From the NCBI GenBank assembly GCA_013350335.1, contig CM023539.1, positions 10,703,302-10,767,301 on the forward strand: a stretch of 64,000 bases of DNA. The letters are read 5' to 3'. Position numbers and translations under genes: made by a program. The stretch comes from Chimonanthus salicifolius (taxonomy: Eukaryota > Streptophyta > Magnoliopsida > Laurales > Calycanthaceae). Positions 48,101 through 56,907 of the stretch are shown here, piece after piece; position 1 is the stretch's first letter; every line of letters starts with the position of its first letter. The notes beneath the pieces were generated by a model. That model had not been told where the DNA came from. It did not search any database and worked only from the letters and a program-made list of their open reading frames with translations.

Positions 48101-50579
48101 GGCTATTGATCAGGATTTAAACTGACCATCAACGACACTTTGCAACATATAGTAATGTTTCTCTAACTCTAGCAATTGCATCCAATGTTATGTTGAGGTG
48201 ATGCTCACTAACAACAACAATGCAACTTGATTCAAAACAAATAAAAAGACCCCACTCTTCAAAAATCACCATTCGCACTAACTTCATAGAATGACTGGGC
48301 AGTTCTCATACGGGTGTCTCTCTCTCATAAACCACACCAGCCATGAATGCCATTGTAACTAATGTTACACTAAGTCGATGCTCACCACCAACTGATGCAA
48401 CTTGGTGCAACTTGATTTGACGTTGCGCCCTTATTATACTTTTATAATGCTCCAAGGAAGACTAAAGGTTATTGATTGGGATTTAAACTGATCATCAACT
48501 ATTCTCTTGCAACATATAGTAATGTTTCTCTAACTCTAACTTAAGTATCAAACCTCTCCCATGCTTCCTTCGTTAATTCTATTGGGTGGTTAGTCTATTC
48601 TTTTATTGCTATATTTGAATCTTATATGAAGCTGAATGATTGGCAATGGTGAGACAAGTTGGAGGTTGAGGAAATGCATATGTTAAGATGGATGAGCAGA
48701 GAAACAACTAACAAGAAAAAATTTGAAGTAGAAATGAGTGAATGGGATAAAACTTAAGACTAAAGAATGCCAATTAACACGGTTTCGCTGCATACATATA
48801 GGATCATTATCAGTTGTGGTATGGGAACTTAAGGGTGACAAGTAGAAGGTACAAGGATAGATGGAAGACCATTAAGACTTGAACTGAGGGAGTAACCATG
48901 TGATAGGTTGCTGACTGGTAGAGAACATGATTTTTTGTGGTGCTGTGAAAAAAATAAGACTCACAAGCAGACCGAAATATATTGTATAATGGTTTGATGA
49001 TGATGACACTTGATGAGCATAATCCCTTTCTCAAGCCCAACCCACTTGTACCAATCTAATTTCTTAAGGCTTCACAGAATGGATCTCTCTATCACCACTG
49101 TTGTACAAGTACTTATTTTCATCAAACAATAACACAATGGAAACTGAGAACTCAACATTATCATTAAGCACTACCTACTAGTCTTGTTCTAATCCTCATC
49201 AGGATCATATACTGAGTCAACAAATTATTACAATTTAATCTCCTTCTAATATCACCAATTGAGGCCCTATTATTTGGTGATTTAAAAGACCAGAACATTG
49301 ATGTACTGCATTTCAATGTATAATGTCCCAAAAACATTGGATCTTGTAAGATTCTAACCATCCAATTGGTTTGTCCTTTCTTTTTTTTCAAATCGACCAC
49401 CCAGATGCTCACGTCAGTTGTCAAGGGATCGCAGAAACAAAGGTTAGAAGTGCATAACAGGGAAGTGCAGCAAACAGTAAATTTGCGCAAAGGAGCAGGA
49501 CCAACAGTTCCTATTAACCCTGCATGATCCAGTGATATCATAAAACAAAATAAGAGGTCTGTGTGTAATTTTAGGACTCTCCTATGAAATCAATACAGGC
49601 CTATGACAAACTATCCCATGATTTAACATCTCCCTCTTTTCAAGCTGATTGAATTCAAAATGTTCGGAAAAGGAAAAAAAAATAAAAGTTGGCCAACCCA
49701 AACAAGAGCCAGTGGCACTTAAAAGCTGGCCAACCCAAACAACAGCCAGGGGCACAGACGGTACGTGCTCACTATTGCAACAATAAAAGCAGACAAAGAG
49801 TTTCCCTATTGATGTCAAATATGCAGTCAGACCATGAATAATTTGCCCAATCCAATTATGACTGCCAAATAATTTGCCCAATCCAATTATGACTGCCAAA
49901 CACAGATAGATGGGATAAATAGGATTCATTGACATTGACAATGACAAAGGATACCAACCCAAAATAATCCACAGCTCTACCTCAATAAGATATCCATTAA
50001 CCATACACTTTGGTATCACAAAGCATACTTTCTAAATTATTAGTTGCAAATAATTCAAAGACAATGGTCGGGTAAAAGAGATTAGGAAACACAAGAGACG
50101 AGAAGATTGATCTGTTACCTGAGAAGTCACAACTTGGCTGAGAATTTCACCATCGCTCCTGACCTGAAAGGTAAAACCATAAAATCAATACACAGAAGAA
50201 AAATTATAATTTCTTAAAGAGAGACAAAAACAGAAGAACAGAAAAATAAGCTAGCCTTTACCACGGCTGCAGCAGTGTCGTCACAGCTTGTCTCGATACC
50301 AAGAATGACCAATGGGTCATCTCCATTTCTGACGCCCTCAGACGAATATGTTTTAAGAAAACTTGAAGAAGAAGAAGAAGAAGAAGAAGAAGAAGGAAGA
50401 GGAGGAGGCGGCGGTTTGGATGGGAGAGAGATGGGATAAGATGAAAGAAAGCGAGTAGAGTTGAAAAGCCTGGAAGGGGTGGCAAGAAACCTCTGTCTGC
50501 AGGAGGGGAAAGAGGGTCTGAATAGGAGGAGGTTAAAGCGGAAATATGGAGAGGAAAGGATTGATAAGCCTGCCACCAT
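24162..50579 (-). CDS. GCP1: mitochondrial tRNA N6-adenosine threonylcarbamoyltransferase, 13 exons over 26.4 kb
   Basis: TsaD/Kae1/Qri7-family enzyme. It transfers threonylcarbamoyl from threonylcarbamoyl-AMP to A37 of ANN-decoding tRNAs; plant GCP1 acts in mitochondria and is needed in embryos. Exons (high to low): 50579-50262, 50163-50119, 47411-47337, 47234-47138, 44721-44631, 42959-42910, 40050-39860, 38674-38589, 29603-29528, 29432-29349, 29257-29143, 25979-25891, 24290-24162. All borders are GT-AG, phases agree, and the sum is 1446 nt, i.e. 481 residues plus TGA, matching the usual ~480. Exon 1 gives a Ser/Arg-rich transit peptide with an 11-Ser run (63-73), then GIETSCDDT (94-102). 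HMEAH at 200-204 holds the metal-binding histidines; GGHN is at 226-229, SGGVASN at 374-380 and CTDNG at 406-410. No key motif is missing. The long introns are filled with mobile elements; introns 1, 3, 9 and 10 stay near 100 bp. Exon borders were assigned by eye without transcript data. Confidence 0.95.
26777..27715 (-). mobile_element. TRIM-like short LTR element in GCP1 intron 11
   Basis: Two direct repeats start TGTAACGACTCAG (26777) and TGTAATTACTCAG (27556). Both continue with GCACAA, TTGCATTGG, GAAATGCTCCCAAA and GAGTAGCTCCAT. The left LTR ends TGCA at 27474 and includes a nested MITE (26944-27403). The ~80-bp internal part has a purine tract on the minus strand (27475-27488) and a tRNA-Met-type primer site (minus-strand TGGTATTAGAAA, about 27544-27555) next to the other LTR. 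The right LTR is cut near 27.7 kb. With no coding room, this is a terminal-repeat retrotransposon in miniature, in the same orientation as the gene. Confidence 0.75.
26944..27403. mobile_element. GTATCCGATACG-rich MITE nested in the TRIM LTR
   Basis: The ends are inverted: left CTATAAAGCACAAATAC against the reverse complement of the right end, GTAAGAAGCACCGATAT. Flanks TGGGACAAG (26935-26943) and CGGGACAAG (27404-27412) agree in 8 of 9 bases, a MULE-like duplication. Inside are repeated GTATCCGATACG-type palindromes, a G12 run (27113-27124) and an (AT)26 microsatellite (27129-27180). Confidence 0.7.
28470..28575 (-). mobile_element. possible SINE fragment in GCP1 intron 11
   Basis: On the minus strand, CCATGGCACAATGGCAAG and GTGGGTTCATGTCATG are spaced like tRNA A and B boxes, followed by an A-rich end (plus-strand T-rich 28487-28497). 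Short and uncertain. Confidence 0.4.
30000..30890 (+). mobile_element. 3' remnant of an LTR retrotransposon in GCP1 intron 8
   Basis: A Pro-rich open frame (30083-30538) of no known domain ends at a polypurine-like tract (AACTGGGGGA, 30521-30530). Next comes sequence that begins TGATTAGGACACG at 30532 and has a TATA-like CTTATAAATG (about 30756) and an AATAAA signal (about 30808). That order is what the 3' end of an LTR element gives. The matching 5' LTR is absent from the window and the LTR end is not clear. Confidence 0.5.
31167..33999 (+). mobile_element. non-autonomous LTR retrotransposon with 5-bp target duplication
   Basis: LTRs are 31167-31944 (778 bp) and 33233-33999 (767 bp). Both start TGATGCGGAGCACGAC and end CCTGCATCA, so the tips TGATGC/GCATCA are inverted. 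AAGAT flanks the whole element at 31162-31166 and 34000-34004. Just after the left LTR is a primer site TTGGTATCAGGAGC, like the 3' end of initiator tRNA-Met; before the right LTR is a purine tract ATGGGGAGAT. The internal part is only 1288 bp and has no pol. It lies in GCP1 intron 8, opposite to the gene. The LTRs differ at many sites, so the insertion is not recent. Confidence 0.92.
32245..32794 (+). pseudogene. gag relic with zinc knuckle inside the LTR element
   Basis: A CCHC knuckle, C-x2-C-x4-H-x4-C (CCHCRGYEHLAREC), is readable at about 32271-32312, followed by a Pro/Ser/Asp-rich tail in the frame 32378-32794. This is how a Gypsy-type gag ends. Protease, reverse transcriptase and integrase are all gone, so movement would need enzymes from a related element. 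Confidence 0.6.
34080..34275. repeat. GCCC-rich repeat
   Basis: Dense AGCCC, GGGCTT and AAGCCCGGCCC words, like the stretches at 6.1-6.7 and 51.6-52.0 kb. Possibly a short DNA transposon remnant; ends are not defined. Confidence 0.4.
34797..35251. repeat. ~200-bp direct duplication
   Basis: 34797-34996 and 35053-35251 share the order CTTCC..CCC, TTTTCCAACTCATCACAAG, CATAAACTTA, ATATTGACA, TGGTCAACTATC and TTGGGAAT. The copies are close in sequence and separated by 56 bp. They lie within or next to LINE-derived sequence on the minus strand. Confidence 0.75.
35150..35455 (-). pseudogene. LINE reverse-transcriptase C-terminal fragment, minus strand
   Basis: The frame has GKFSIKSLVLL followed by MPLKIEAFCWEVV, the pattern (G-F-S-V-K-S ... 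P-x-K-I-x-A-F-x-W) found after the reverse transcriptase of plant L1-type LINEs (zf-RVT region). It is a short relic in GCP1 intron 8 with no catalytic part. A related piece lies at 36.9 kb. Confidence 0.6.
35592..36287 (+). pseudogene. LINE C-terminal fragment, plus strand, split by a SINE
   Basis: The first part (35592-35840) reads RFVVGKGNKIWFWKDHWLG, a hallmark of plant LINE polyproteins downstream of the reverse transcriptase. A SINE-like unit interrupts it at about 35846-36040. Homology then resumes in another phase, with LDEVSIFPEEDLRIRDGD and SFFWCVVKGEVLTRFN. It ends in an A run at 36276-36287 that could be the element's tail. Confidence 0.65.
35846..36040 (-). mobile_element. SINE-like unit, family B, inside the LINE fragment
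   Basis: On the minus strand, GGTTAGCTTGATGTTCAA and GGGATCAAGTCCCCC resemble A and B boxes. The body ends GGATTAGTCAGGTGAGACTC and CTGGATACC, with an A-rich tail (plus-strand T run 35847-35858). It shares its 3' half with 53.03 kb and a fragment at 21.06 kb. It clearly breaks the LINE reading, so it is the younger insertion. Confidence 0.6.
36880..37130 (-). repeat. second copy of the minus-strand LINE fragment
   Basis: Shares CCAACAAAAGGCTTCA, ATGCCCTG, GAGCACTAAGGA and AAAATTTCCCT in order with 35275-35455. A T-run and A-rich insertion (36987-37020) breaks it. Too decayed to read as protein. Confidence 0.55.
37774..37797. repeat. G24 homopolymer in GCP1 intron 8
   Basis: An uninterrupted run of 24 G (C on the gene strand). 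Such tracts are unstable and hard to sequence, so the exact length is uncertain. Confidence 0.9.
38864..39847 (+). mobile_element. solo LTR in GCP1 intron 7, 13 nt from a splice donor
   Basis: It starts TGATGTGG and ends CCTGCATCA, with GAAAA (38859-38863) before and CAAAA (39848-39852) after as an imperfect 5-bp duplication. Its middle shares the TTGGCGTGAGG..CCATC..TCCATCT block and the end region with the LTRs at 31.2 and 33.2 kb, so it is a related but diverged family. A TATA-like stretch lies near 39013. There is no internal region or second LTR, so it is a solo LTR. Exon 7 ends at 39860 with a strong GTAAGT donor; the inserted block starts 13 nt into the intron on the gene strand. Confidence 0.85.
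45421..45558. repeat. two-copy ~70-bp tandem repeat in GCP1 intron 4
   Basis: Units starting TCTCTAGAGG (45421) and TCTCTAGGGG (45491) both continue AAACAGATTTTGCCTTGGGA and then a GGGGAGAAAGTG phrase. Frames on both strands here are by-products of the repeat. Confidence 0.8.
47809..48540. repeat. ~365-bp tandem duplication in GCP1 intron 2
   Basis: 47809-48173 and 48177-48540 run in parallel from CCAATGTTATGTTGAGG-like text to GTTTCTCTAACTCTA. Both include GAATGACTGGGCAGTTCTCA and TGGTGCAACTTGATTTGA. Within each unit a ~170-bp half repeats again (ATGAATGCCATTGTA ... AATGTTA ... CAATGCAACTTG), so the block has two levels. It lies fully inside intron 2. Confidence 0.85.
49689..49897. repeat. 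two short tandem duplications in GCP1 intron 2
   Basis: GGCCAACCCAAACAA followed by AGCCAG occurs twice about 39 bases apart (from 49689). A 30-bp unit, AATAATTTGCCCAATCC and on, occurs twice back to back at 49838-49867 and 49868-49897 without change. Confidence 0.8.
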
Positions 50580-52030
50580 TGTCTCCCTTCTTCTTTCAGT
50601 CTCAGGCCTCTACTCACTACCTTTCAAACTCTGTGCGGTAACAAAACCCCATCTCTCCGGCCGGGACTCAAGTCACCCACTTGTTCATTTTTTCCAGAAA
50701 AAACGTTTTTTTATTAAAAAAATAGATTTTGATGAAAAAACTTTAAAAATAATTTAATAAAACTTATTTTCTAACTAAAAAACTCAGAAGGTTTTATTCA
50801 TAAATTTTTCTAGAGAACTACTTCATGGAAAAAAATTTACTATGTTTTTAGTAAAATTTGCCTCCTGAGAAGCTATATTTTTGGAAAAATATGTACAAAC
50901 AAATAAGAAAAAATCTCATCTTTTTAGAAAAATCATTTTTTTTAGAAAATTAGTGCAAACAAACATACCCTTGAGAGTTATTTTAATGAATTTTTAATTT
51001 CTGATTAATTTGAAATGTAATTATTTTCTTTTCTAAAATAAATCTTCTTACTTTCTAAATTGTTTAAAATAGATATTGGGATGGATTAAGTCATCTCAAG
51101 TTTGGATTAAGTCTAATTGACTCATTTATCTAAATTTCTTTTATCTATAACTATATTAAAATAAATCAACCGACTTAATTTAAATTGATTAACCCATTTG
51201 TTAAATAAATTAACTAATTATACATATCCAACTAAATTTATTTATTTATATAAATCTCAAGGAAAATTACTTTTTTCTTAACTTCAATGCATAAAGAATA
51301 TATTAAAACTTCTTCAAAAATCATGAATGATACCAGAAGGTCTAAAAAAAACTCGAAATACCTTCAAATGAAATAAATGGGTGAACCAAGCACCCATCCC
51401 TCACATTGAAGACTTGAACCCACCTTATTCTAGAGGATTTAAAGGCCAAGAGAAAAATTTGTTAAAAATAAAAAAGAAAGCATAAAATGAGAAGCAAGAA
51501 AGGAATTGAAGGCTTCATTCTAGAATTATGTTTTCACTGAGTTCAAATGTCAAATTTCACAAAAGAGAAGAATAGAGATGGGAATTGGGCTTGAAAGCCC
51601 AAAGAATCGGGCCTGAGAAAAAAGTGAAGTTGAGCAAAAAAAAATCAGTCAGATTTATAATAAGGTTGGACTTGGATAAAAATATAAAGCTCAACTAGTT
51701 TTTGCACCGGGCTTGAACTTATTATCTAATATATACTTTATTTAATTATTATTGTATAATTTAATCATTAGATAATAATTATAATTCATACTTTATAAAA
51801 AAAATATGTTTTAATTAGTATTTATTAGTCAAATATTTTATATAAAAAAACTTGTTTTTGGACTCATATTTTGACTCGGACTGTATCGAGCTAAGATCTA
51901 GCTCAATATTTTCACTTAATAATTGGGCTTGGGCTTGGTAGTTGGTACAACTTGAGCAGCCCAGTCCCGTTCCTAAAGTAGGTGGTGGCATCAATTCAAA
52001 AGGAATGTGCATGTGACTTCTCCCTCACCG
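50580..52030. other. upstream region of GCP1 and AT-rich intergenic DNA
   Basis: 50580-50690 is the likely 5' leader and core promoter of GCP1; I see no good TATA box, as is common for housekeeping genes. From 50700 onward it is AT-rich. 51585-51980 is GCCC-rich with inverted tips (GGGAATTGGGCTTG against GGGACTGGGCTGCT), probably a small DNA element without a clear target duplication. Confidence 0.5.
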
Positions 52031-52038
52031 GTGCAAAG

Positions 52039-52400
52039 CCTTGTCACAAATATCAGCGGTATTTTCAAATTTACCGGGTTTTTATCGGCAAAATACCATT
52101 ACCGCATTAAAAACGAGTTTTTATCGCCACGACGATAAATTCCTCGTAAATTCCCGATAAAATAGCGTTAAAAACGTGATAAACGTTAATAACGCGATAA
52201 TATCTAGGTAAATTCCCGGTAAATTCCCTATACCATTTTTATTTCATTAATTTTTTTATTTATTCTATTTTTTTCATTTTTTAAATATTATAATTTCTGC
52301 GAGATTTTCCCATTAAATTTCTAGTAAAAATCTGAGAATTTAAAAATATCCCGTTATTACCAATTGCCGTTAATATCTCGAGAATGGTATTTGTCACAAT
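52039..52400 (+). mobile_element. MULE-type MITE with perfect 9-bp target duplication, copy 2
   Basis: A 362-bp element bounded by GGTGCAAAG at 52030-52038 and 52401-52409, a perfect 9-bp duplication. Terminal inverted repeats are CCTTGTCACAAATATC and, from the other end, ATTGTGACAAATACC. The body is dense in TTATCG, CGATAA and CCCGATAA words and matches 22893-23223 along its length. There is no open frame; it must be mobilised by a partner enzyme. The class follows from duplication length and TIR layout. Confidence 0.85.
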
Positions 52401-52409
52401 GGTGCAAAG

Positions 52410-53020
52410 TACGATGAACAAAGTGAATACTTAACAACCAAAGTATATCAATCTCAGCAAAAATGAGGACACATTAGCACAATGTCAACTGCCCCTCGAA
52501 TGTCCATAAAAAGTAATTTTAATTTTTTTAGTACATTTTACATGATTTCTTTATTTTAAATACTAATAGACAGATAGAATTTTTGAAATTCACTAAATCT
52601 TTATTTTAGTCATTTTTAGGACATTTTTTATTTTTCTATTGATATGGACGTAAATTACAACTGTTTAATAAAGAAATGATCAAAATTCATTTGATGATTA
52701 TCTTAAATTGCCTTTTTATATATTCATAAAGTATAAGTATGAAGAGACACTTTCCAACGGTAGAAAACTTTTTTATTAGAGATTTGCATATCTTTACGAA
52801 ACATGGTCGCACCAAATTTGATAAAAAATGATACTCTTATAAAATAACAATCCAAGTTAATTTTATAAATTGAAATTAATACTGAAAACCATCTACCATT
52901 CATAAGCCATCTTACCTATAATTAAAAAGATAAAATCTTATATAAATCTCACTCCAGAACCATCCCAAGTTCCCAACTAGGCACACAACTATTTGGATTC
53001 CCCATAGGAGGATGCTGAGT
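52410..53020. other. AT-rich intergenic DNA
   Basis: No gene, repeat boundary or regulatory site that I can support. Confidence 0.5.
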
Positions 53021-53023
53021 TTT

Positions 53024-53185
53024 TTTTTTTATGACCAAGGTGTCTAAGCCTCTTAGAATATCCGACTAATCCTCGAAACATGTATAAGCCTTCATACCCA
53101 CACATATCATGTAACTCTATGGGGAATGCCCTTTGAAGTAGAGTGAAAATCAAACTCAGGACTCCAACCCTGTAGAAAGATATTG
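53024..53185 (-). mobile_element. SINE-like unit, family B
   Basis: Minus-strand body ending GAGGATTAGTCGGATATTC and CTTAGACACCTTGGTCAT, then an A tail (plus-strand T run 53021-53030). It is homologous in its 3' half to 35846-36040. The tRNA-like head (GGAGTCCTGAGTTTGATTTTC as B box) is weak. Confidence 0.5.
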
Positions 53186-53217
53186 AATTGTGAGAGAAAT
53201 GGCTTTGAACACAACTA

Positions 53218-53378
53218 TTTTTTTTTAATTTACGCGTGGGAAACCGCGTGATACCCACCGGAAAACTTCCACGGATGGCCAACTACCCTTAGGGCGCACT
53301 AAGGTTAGGTCATGGGGGCTTGAACCTACAACTCCTCACTTTCTGAGGCAGTAGACAATCAATTGAGCTACACCCATC
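53218..53378 (-). mobile_element. tRNA-derived SINE, family A
   Basis: Minus-strand head GTGTAGCTCAATTGATTG (A box) and AGGTTCAAGCCCC (B box). The body ends GTTTCCCACGCGTAAATTA with an A tail (plus-strand T run 53219-53226). The 3' body matches the SINE at 21.77 kb. It is placed head to tail next to a family B unit. Confidence 0.8.
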
Positions 53379-53612
53379 TTAATAAATCTTAAATTATAAA
53401 TAAAAACAAGTGTATTGATTAGAATACATGGGATTGGCTTTACTGTAAATTTTTTACTTAGAAAAGTCGGCATTAATGTGTGTCAACTAATGTACCCTCA
53501 CATTGACTCACACAGAACCACCAAGACATATTGTTGTGTAATGTATTCACCACCTATTAACCAATACTGAAATAAATGGAATAGACACATTGGACTTGAA
53601 TTCTCAGATATC

Positions 53613-54155
53613 CTGGGTTGATGTGATTTGGTTTAAAATTTGTTGTTATGGTTTGCAATGTACTTACTAAATGGGCGAAGTCAGGTACCGGGCAAGTTAG
53701 GTACTGATTGGTTGGAGTCGACCCATTTAATACATGTGCGAGGTTAGGTTGTCTATGAGTTGAAGCTAATTGAGTCTTCCTATATGACATGTGGGGATAG
53801 AGTTCACTTGTTTAATAAATGGAATTGGTTAGGTATTGATCAAGTGGGGTCAATCATTCAATATGTGGTTGGTTTGGATTTACCTATTTAATGAATGAGT
53901 TAGGTTTGGTCAACTAAAAGTTGAGATTGACAAGGTAAGTTCATTTAAGATGGTCAAGTTGGGCCAAATTGTTTAATAAATACGTTTGGCAGCCATAGGT
54001 CGAATGGACGTGTTTAAATTGTTCTAATTTGTCGATCTATCCACGAAATGCTTTGAGTCAACTTGTTTAATACATAAATGAGGTCAAGTATGAGAAAAAT
54101 TGAAGTAATTGTATAATAAATGGTATGGTGCTAGGTCAACCCATTTAAGATTTGC
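53613..54155 (+). repeat. 543-bp direct repeat, left copy
   Basis: Matches 59649-60192 from CTGGGTTGATGTGATTTGG to the TTTAAGATT phrase with scattered substitutions. Inside, the words TTTAATAAATG and GGTCAACCCATTTAA recur at 40-70 base spacing, so the repeat has its own degenerate inner periodicity, which continues to about 54.3 kb. The tips are not TG..CA and no primer site follows. Confidence 0.85.
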
Positions 54156-54339
54156 TGGGTTTGGATTATTTGTTTAATAAATGTGTCAGTTGACGGATTA
54201 GGCCAAGATGTTTAAGATTGGTTTAGTTGGGTCAACTCATGTAATAAATGGGTTCGGTACTCATCTATGATTAAGTACCCAATCCATCTAATAAGTGGCT
54301 TGGGTACATATAGATAATCCAACAAGGCATTGGCATTTT

Positions 54340-56097
54340 GTGAATGTGCCATTTGCAAATTACCTTAGGAAAGTACATCTCAAACCAAGGGATCACACTT
54401 GCAAAATTTTGGGCTCTTTATTAGGAAAACTTAACCCCAAGAGTTTAGGCTCCTACAATATCTTATAAAAACATGGAAAAATCTCAATTTCATATGTAAC
54501 AAAAAATCCAAGATTTCTAAAGAAAATTTGCCCAAACAAATCGACCCTGATAGATGAATAGCTTTATGGTGTCTCAGCCACAAATTTATATATAGATTGG
54601 AGAATGGTCGTATTAAATGAAAAATGTATAGGTTTAGGTATATTTTTGTAAGCCTCATTGTTTGTTTGTTTGGGCAAATTGAATCATTGTTGTCGACTTT
54701 AGTTGTGGGCAGCTATATTATGTACTTATCTCTTCCCCTTTTTTCAATAAAGAACGATAAGAATTGGTACTCAGCTGATGGCATAGTGGTACATTGCAAG
54801 CTGAGAACGATAAGAGAGATTAAGGAAAATATAGAGTGGATTTTCTGATCAGGAAGATCTTTTTTTACTATCCATTTCAAGGTGCAAGGAATGATGAACC
54901 ACATCTCCCACTTGCATGAAATTTCAGTCACTATATTTTAGGAAACTAGACGTTTTCATTTTGAAGTTGCTGGGTTCTGACTCGAATCCACAAGAGATAA
55001 AATTGGATATGCATGGATGTATTCTATGTTTGGTATGGCAAACATGAAAGAGGTTTCAAGAGTGAAATCTAGAAAGAAATCCTAGGCATATATGGACATA
55101 AAGGGCAGCCAATATGTCTGGCATTGAGGTATGCAAGATGTCAACGTGTTCCTTATTAAATATAGCTTACAATGCTATGTTTGGTTTTAGCTTGATTTTG
55201 TAAGATCATGATAAGCTGGGTTCTTGCTTTAATTGGCACATGGTAGTGAATCTCCTATTTAATAGGAACAACTAGAATATATTCCAGACACGTCATATGG
55301 TGTGTTTTAGCAAGTGAAGCCAGCGAAGATGGACTGCTATGTTAAGGCCTCTGTTCCACTATATACGAATCTCTGTGAACTGATAATAGTACTTTCCCAA
55401 TGAAACTAGGACAGAGGACCGACCGACTAGCTTATAAAAGGTGAGACTCTCCAATGAGAGGAGGGCAGTGGGATCACACCATCAACGGCAATATGTATAG
55501 TCGAAAGGAGGCACGGTGAAGGTTTTGACCTTTGACAGTATGCAATGAGATGGCCTCTTGGCCATATGCGTAGAAAGGTTCCAAAAGGAAGTGCTCAGGT
55601 AGACTGCTACCACCATGGAAGGAGATGCAATCTCGCGTTCGTGAACCAAGTCGAGATGTGCTTGTAGAATGTAGGAAGTGTAGAGGAGAGAGGGACAGAA
55701 GATGTGTTCTTCTAGTATGAGAGTGGTAAGATAAGAGGGTGTACAAAGGGACTTGGGACATCGGATTTGTGCTCTAGACTCATGGGAGTCTTTATTATAT
55801 ACATGTATCTTTCTTTCTTTCATAGTGAAGATTTCTATTGCTCCGTGGACGTAGGCCAGGTGGGCCGAACCACGTAAAAATATTGTGTTGTGCTATATGT
55901 TTATTTCCATTCGATTTTTCTTGTTTTAGTGTGTAACGCTAACAGAGGTAACAATAATTAACTCGTTTAATAATATAGCAGTATATGTAGCTTGTAACAA
56001 CTCATTATTACAATTGAAAGGTTGTGGTCTCAAGTTTTGTCACCATCAAAGAAAAGATAAAGAAGGGATAAAAAATTATTAAAATTAGTATTTTTCA
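54340..56097. other. intergenic DNA without recognised features
   Basis: Several frames of 65-113 codons occur (for example 55482-55823 and 54624-54848) but overlap each other on both strands and show no domain or splice pattern. I find no repeat ends. Confidence 0.5.
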
Positions 56098-56147
56098 ATG
56101 GATGCTTTTTCGAAGAATAGGTGCCGGCCATCATTGACAGTGCTGAG

Positions 56148-56786
56148 TCATGGATTTTTGAACGAGCTGCTCTGTTTTTGGGCGCACCGGTTGACAAGGG
56201 CTAGGGCGTTGCTGGTGACTCTGGCCACGTTTACCACTCTTCCCTTGACAGCAGCTTTGAGATTGGTTCTCATGGACGTCCCTACAAATCCGTCCATGCA
56301 AGTGGTGTCATCCGTCAATGCAGCGCTCATCCATGTCTGGACGTTGCTCAACTGCAACTGAAAGCTCCCACTTCCGGTCGGGCCCATACTCCCCATCTCT
56401 CGAACCGACTGGCTCAACCTATCGACGGTGTTGTTCACGTTCTCGACGCAGTCCTTCACTGCAGCACAGTCTCTCGGACTCATGCCTTTGGCGCTCGACA
56501 GTTTCGAGATGAAAACTGCGGCCGAGTGTGCTTGGGCCAAGCTCACTAAAATAGCGGTCAGGGCCATATGCCTCGGGCTTCTCTTGATGGTGTTGGCGTA
56601 CATAGACAACGACTGGATGCACAAAGCAGGATAGCTTGTAGCGCTGCAGGAGGACTTGATGTAATCGGTGGTGGCCATTCGTCTTGACACTGTGGAAGAT
56701 GTCGAATGCGCTGTTGCAGGCATGCTCTGAAGAGAGAAGAAGAGAAAGAGAAGAGAAACGGATGTCGCCCATGCGACTCTTTCCAT
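56148..56786 (-). CDS. plant invertase/pectin methylesterase inhibitor family protein (PMEI-like)
   Basis: A small secreted protein of the PMEI domain family. Members bind and block pectin methylesterases or invertases in the cell wall. The 212-residue frame is intact and intronless, the usual size and structure. It has a signal peptide (residues 1-26, cut after ATA), then the four-helix domain with the conserved cysteine pairs: C47/C56 in the N-terminal hairpin and C113/C163 in the bundle, plus C107 and C201. Typical segments are SSCSATSYPALC, CAAVKDCVENV and WMSAALTDDTTCMDGF. It is closest in layout to the '21 kDa protein' group. Whether it targets pectin methylesterase or invertase cannot be told from sequence. 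The CDS is GC-richer than its surroundings. A TATA box and a G-box lie about 105-120 bp upstream. Confidence 0.93.
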   Translation of the reverse strand: MERVAWATSVSLLFLFFSLQSMPATAHSTSSTVSRRMATTDYIKSSCSATSYPALCIQSLSMYANTIKRSPRHMALTAILVSLAQAHSAAVFISKLSSAKGMSPRDCAAVKDCVENVNNTVDRLSQSVREMGSMGPTGSGSFQLQLSNVQTWMSAALTDDTTCMDGFVGTSMRTNLKAAVKGRVVNVARVTSNALALVNRCAQKQSSSFKNP

Positions 56787-56891
56787 TTGTTCAAGTTGAA
56801 ATGGGATAGTGGAAATTAGTGTTGTTGGTGAGAAGTGACAAGGATTTAGTGTGGTTGGTCGATGTTAAGAAGGGAGGAGAGGGATCTCTCT

Positions 56892-56907
56892 CTTTTATAG
56901 ACACGTG
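56892..56907 (-). promoter_or_regulatory. TATA box and G-box of the PMEI-like gene
   Basis: On the gene strand, CACGTG (56902-56907, a G-box for bZIP/bHLH factors) stands a few bases before TATAAAAG (56892-56899), which is about 106 bases before the ATG at 56786. Arrangement and distance fit a normal core promoter. G-box use, for example in light or ABA response, is inference. Confidence 0.65.

Noticed and set aside
50258..50617. Alternative 119-codon frame overlapping GCP1 exon 1
   Set aside because: It is out of phase with the conserved GIETSCDDT frame and its Leu run is the microsatellite read in another phase.
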